Source: Biscogniauxia marginata (taxonomy: Eukaryota > Ascomycota > Sordariomycetes > Xylariales > Xylariaceae). Taken from it: DNA of 64,000 nt. The stretch is taken from assembly GCA_022695795.1 (NCBI GenBank), contig MU404130.1:147868-211867 (forward strand), given 5' to 3'. This document shows, in pieces, positions 60,294 through 64,000 of this stretch (positions are counted from its first letter, which is position 1; the number at the start of each line of letters is the position of its first letter). The position numbers and the translations under genes were made by a program. Under the pieces are notes generated by a model, which saw only the letters and a list, made by a program, of their open reading frames with translations, was not told where the DNA came from and made no database searches.

Positions 60294-61583
60294 GATGTCA
60301 GGGGCAATTCGGCAGCACAGACTGAGGAGATAATAGATGAATCGTGATATTTCTCTGCCAATACTAGCGTCGGTGTGTCATGGCCAAGACGCCTATTGAT
60401 GTCCACCATTGGTACCAGGGCAACGGGCGAGTTTCGAGTTCCGAGTTCCGAGTTTGTAATTCATCACCTCGAAAGCCCCTGCCTTGCTGCAGGAGAAGCA
60501 CGCCCGGGGTCACAAGCAAGTAGGAGGAATTCGATATAGGACTTACAGTAAAGTATCCATGACGACCGCAGTCCCACTCAATAATTCTTGCACCCCCCCT
60601 TTTCGTCCGATTTGTTTAAGAGAAACAGCAAACGATCAAGAACGACACCGGCGGATAGGTAACAAGACCAGGGGCGTCCTTTATATACTTTTTTCTCGAC
60701 TCAGTGCCGGCAATTTCAAAAAAAGGGCTGGCCCCATAAAATGAACCTAGAGATTCCGGTTGCTTTTCGAACCCAGCACCCCGAGTCTCGCCAGATGGAA
60801 GGTTACCACCAGCCTGCCTGTGTCCGGGTTTTTTAGTCGGTAATCATAAGTTGAGCTCAAGTTGCGACGAATCAGGGCACACGAGTATAGCACTCCGAAA
60901 TGCAACCCCCATAAATTTCAGATGACTGCCAGACAGGGCCGTGCCAATCCCGCGAGCCAACTGGTGATGGCGAAATACGAAGAACCGCGTGGAAGTGTGG
61001 TGCGAGAGGGTAGACGGAGACAAAAGAACAAGACGAAGTTTTCTCAATGCGACAGTGGCAAGTGGTCTATTATCGGTTGCCGTCAGAGGCTGCCTCCATC
61101 AATGGATGGCCCAAGTCCGAGTTAGATAATTTGTAGCCAAGGGGATGTTCGGGATTGAGCAGATAACCCCACAGATTGCTCGAAACATAAAAATGCAATT
61201 AGGTCATTGTTGCCGCTAGTAGTTAGTAACAGGGGGGTCATCTATTAATCCGAACCGATTATCTTGGTGGGGACCTAGGCCGGCCTATCAAAGCTTGGTC
61301 TGTCAAGGTACCTAGTGCGAACTTCAACTAGGATGCTGACCTCACTGGAAAAAAAATCAAAATCGGGGTTTTTTTTTCTCAAGACAGACACTTTACACAA
61401 TCTGCATAAGCTCTCCTCTCAATCCCACACCTCCGGGAGCTCTGGACGTTGGCGAGTCGAGCGCATTTACGAGCAAATATTATCCGCGACTCATATAATA
61501 TTTGCGACGAAGGCTTTGCCTGTTCACCGTAGCCTCCTCGGCCTTCGACTACATCCACATCCGCTTTTCGCACATTTTTCGTC
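60294..61583. promoter_or_regulatory. Divergent promoter region, PFK-2 / TOM40
   Basis: 1.29 kb between the two start codons. Near 60429-60455 GAGTTCCGA-type units repeat about three times. An A-run and T-run lie close together at 61350-61378. No gene recognised. Confidence 0.5.
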
Positions 61584-62774
61584 ATGGCCTCCGATTTCGA
61601 TTTGCACACATCGTCGCCCTTGGGGTTCCTGACGACTAATCCGATCGCAAATGCCGTTTCCAACGCCTACAATGCCTTCTCCGAGCGACGGGCCACCCTC
61701 GGCCTGTCCAATCCGGGCACCGTTGAGACAATTACAAAAGAGGTCCAGCGCGAAGTCTCTCTCACCAACTATATGCACACCGGCATAAGAGCCGACCTCA
61801 CAAAGGCTGTTAGCTTGTCGCCCTTGTTCCAGGTCTCTCACCAGTTTGCGATGGGCGAGCAGATGAGGCCATATGCCTTTGCAGCTCTGTTCGGCACCAA
61901 CAATGTTGGTTATAATCCCCCGTTTCCCTTATCCTGCCATAGTCTACTCACCCGTGTGCCCGGTACTAGGTCTTCCTGCAAGGGAGTATGGACAATGACG
62001 GCTTGTTGTCAACACGTTTCAACTACCGCTGGTCTCCCTCTTTTGTTACCAAGTCTCAATTCCAGATAGGGGCCCAGGACATGACCTCGATCGAGCACGA
62101 GTACACTGGTAGCGACTTCACATCTTCCGTCAAGATGCTGAATCCTTCGTGCCTCGAGGGCGGCCTTACCGGTATCTACATCCTCAGTCACCTTCAGTCT
62201 ATCACGAAGAAGCTTGCCTTGGGTATCGAGGCCGTTTGGCAACGTGGTGCCCTAAACCAACCCCCCGAGTCCGCCATGTCCTACTGCGCAAGATACAAGA
62301 CTGATGACTGGATCGCTACCGCCCAGCTCCACGCGCAGGGCGCTTTAAACACCACCTACTGGCGCCGCTTGTCTGAGAAGGTACAGGCTGGTGTCGACAT
62401 GACACTCCAGGTTGCACCAGGTCCCGGTGGTCTGATGGGGGGGTCTTTACAGAAGGAGGGTATCACATCCGTTGGCGTCAAATACGATTTCCGCATGTCA
62501 ACGTTCCGAGCTCAGGTTGATTCAAAAGGCAAACTGGGCTGTCTCCTAGAGAAGCGCCTAGCTCCGCCTGTCATGATGTCTTTCTGTGCCGACGTTGATC
62601 ACTATACCGTAAGTGCCTGAATCCATTGGGATTCTGTGAGGATTCTGCTGACCGGTACACTTCTAGCAATCTGCCAAAGTCGGGCTAGGAATCACCATTG
62701 AGGCGGGCGGGGAAGAATTGCAGGAGCAACAAGACGCCCTTGGTGCTCAAGCCTCCCCCAACATCCCCTTCTAG
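61584..62774 (+). CDS. tom40: Mitochondrial outer-membrane import channel Tom40
   Basis: Three exons (61584..61904, 61970..62608, 62667..62774) give 355 residues. The N-terminus [48 protein letters not shown] is the conserved segment of fungal Tom40 that lies inside the channel. A VDAC/Tom40 beta-barrel of about 19 strands follows ([62 protein letters not shown]), with alternating polar and hydrophobic residues. The end reads [20 protein letters not shown], carrying the last strand. Tom40 is the pore through which almost all nuclear-encoded mitochondrial proteins pass. The first intron has an unusual GTTGGT donor but its splice product [13 protein letters not shown] matches the family. Frames close exactly in phase 0 at both introns. 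Confidence 0.96.
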
Positions 62775-63874
62775 GTCCTCCTCCCGGCAGATTCTTGCCG
62801 AACAGACAAACCCCCCTCTACCACTAGTCTAACGCGCGGTTCGGCTTAGATGTCGCAAGACCTCCATGTACTGGCGTGAATTATTTTGCGTCAACCACGG
62901 AGGCTACCGACTGAATTCTAGCCTTGTGTTTTACTACCCCTATTATCGAACACCGCGCGGCAGACGTGTTAGCGCGGGTCATATCGATTCCTGCGTCTAA
63001 AAAATCTTGACTATAGAATTTATCTCGCACTTGCGCCAGTGATGGATCTGGCAAGTCCTGATTCCCGGTGCCGGCGACTCTGAACTCCGTCCACTTGGAA
63101 GCATTAAGTTGGGCCACGTGAAAATGTGTATAATAAATAACGGACGACACTAGAAGGATAAGGGGGGGCTGCATTGATGATCTTGGCTGGTGGCGGGGTT
63201 TAGTGGCTAGCTGCCTGTCCATTCCGTCCTCGATGATGATGTCGACATGGTCTCAGAAGAGACGCTGTAATCTACCACCTAGTTGGGTACTGTATATAGT
63301 CGCCCATGAATGTATAACATCATGACCACGACTAAGGACCTCCCCTCTTAGTCCCCGTGACGAACCTCCCCGGCTAACGAATCGTAACAGGGCTGTCTTG
63401 AAATTCTTGGATGACGGCCGTGCTGCGTTTATGATACATATCATATCAAAAGATTCGGCTGGTTCTACGATCGTGTGAACATGGATGTATGACGCTCTGT
63501 GTCGTGATTGGGGGAGCCAGATTTGCTCGAGGAGAGTATCGTCAGTATTGCCACCGGAGGCTATAGTATAAAAAACATTGTCCTTACTACGATAAGATCA
63601 CGACCCGAGGGGAAAAGAAGGGGTATCAATAGTTTCATGTCAACTAGTTTTCTGGTTTTGTTTTTATGACAAAAGGGTCTCGCCACGACTGTTTGATCAA
63701 GACGGGCTTCATTTAATGGAAATCTTGAGGGAGCGGGGGCCGAGAGAGGGTCATCGCCATTTAGACAGACTATTGCCGGTTAATAGGCAGTGGGAATATG
63801 TGTAATGGTTGTGCTAGCGCTTAGGGAGCCATGGTAAAAAGTGATTCCTTCGTGAGCCCCCAATCACAAAAAGT

Positions 63875-63905
<31 letters not shown>

Positions 63906-64000
63906 GGGGGGGACCCCGGCACGGGAACCCGGCTAGAGCAAAAATTCTAGAATACCTATTAGGCCCGAAAAACAAAAAAAAAACGAGAATAACAAAAATT
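62775..64000. other. Downstream intergenic DNA to window end
   Basis: 1.2 kb after TOM40. Minus-strand frames at 62881-63222 and 63253-63444 have no recognisable domain. It ends with a GT/G repeat and A-rich DNA. Confidence 0.5.
63873..63912 (+). repeat. (GT)8 followed by 24 G
   Basis: Eight GT units run directly into twenty-four consecutive G residues. The G run is the longest homopolymer in the window and its length may be inexact. Confidence 0.95.

Overview
The window is nuclear DNA of a filamentous ascomycete (Pezizomycotina), most likely a Sordariomycete. Seventeen protein genes can be supported. Most are split by short introns of about 47 to 70 bases with GT..AG ends and CTGAC/CTAAC-type branch sites. 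Splicing the exons gives full-length, well conserved eukaryotic proteins with fungal-type sequence: 375-residue actin, GSK3 kinase, Tom40, CBP80 and SF3B4. Intergenic DNA carries poly-pyrimidine tracts and many copies of a TAGGTACCTA-like palindrome. No operons, CRISPR arrays, complete transposons or convincing tRNA genes were seen.

Layout. 0-5 kb: a secreted TAP-like alpha/beta hydrolase (-) and splicing factor SF3B4/Hsh49 (+). 5.1-15 kb: a nearly 10 kb stretch with no recognisable gene and an AT-rich island near 11.4-11.7 kb. 15-25.7 kb: an Azf1-like C2H2 zinc-finger protein (+), Urm1 (-), a Flx1-like mitochondrial carrier (+, divergent from URM1), an unassigned Cys-rich membrane protein (+) and the nuclear cap-binding subunit CBP80 (-). 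27.4-29 kb: GSK3 (-). 29-39.8 kb: a second long gene-poor stretch with simple repeats and a probable 5S rRNA relic. 39.8-48 kb: Elp2 (+), a serine palmitoyltransferase small-subunit-like protein (-), a mitochondrial release-factor-like protein (+) and actin (-). 50-64 kb: Fes1 (+), mitochondrial ribosomal protein uL5m (-), a CYLD-box ubiquitin hydrolase (+), a PFK-2 with a dead phosphatase domain (-) and Tom40 (+).

The genes are individually regulated housekeeping genes rather than a cluster. Some functional links exist. Urm1 and Elp2 both serve wobble-uridine modification of tRNA. Tom40, the Flx1-like carrier, uL5m and the release-factor-like protein all serve mitochondria. CBP80 and SF3B4 act on nuclear pre-mRNA.

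The best leads are not a new multigene system but four details. They are a perfectly phased heat-shock element upstream of FES1; a CaaX-box ending (CIVQ) on a deubiquitinase with a CYLD-like catalytic box; the R-A-G replacement of the R-H-G phosphatase motif in the PFK-2 gene; and two stop-free introns of 3n length that would allow in-frame retention isoforms.
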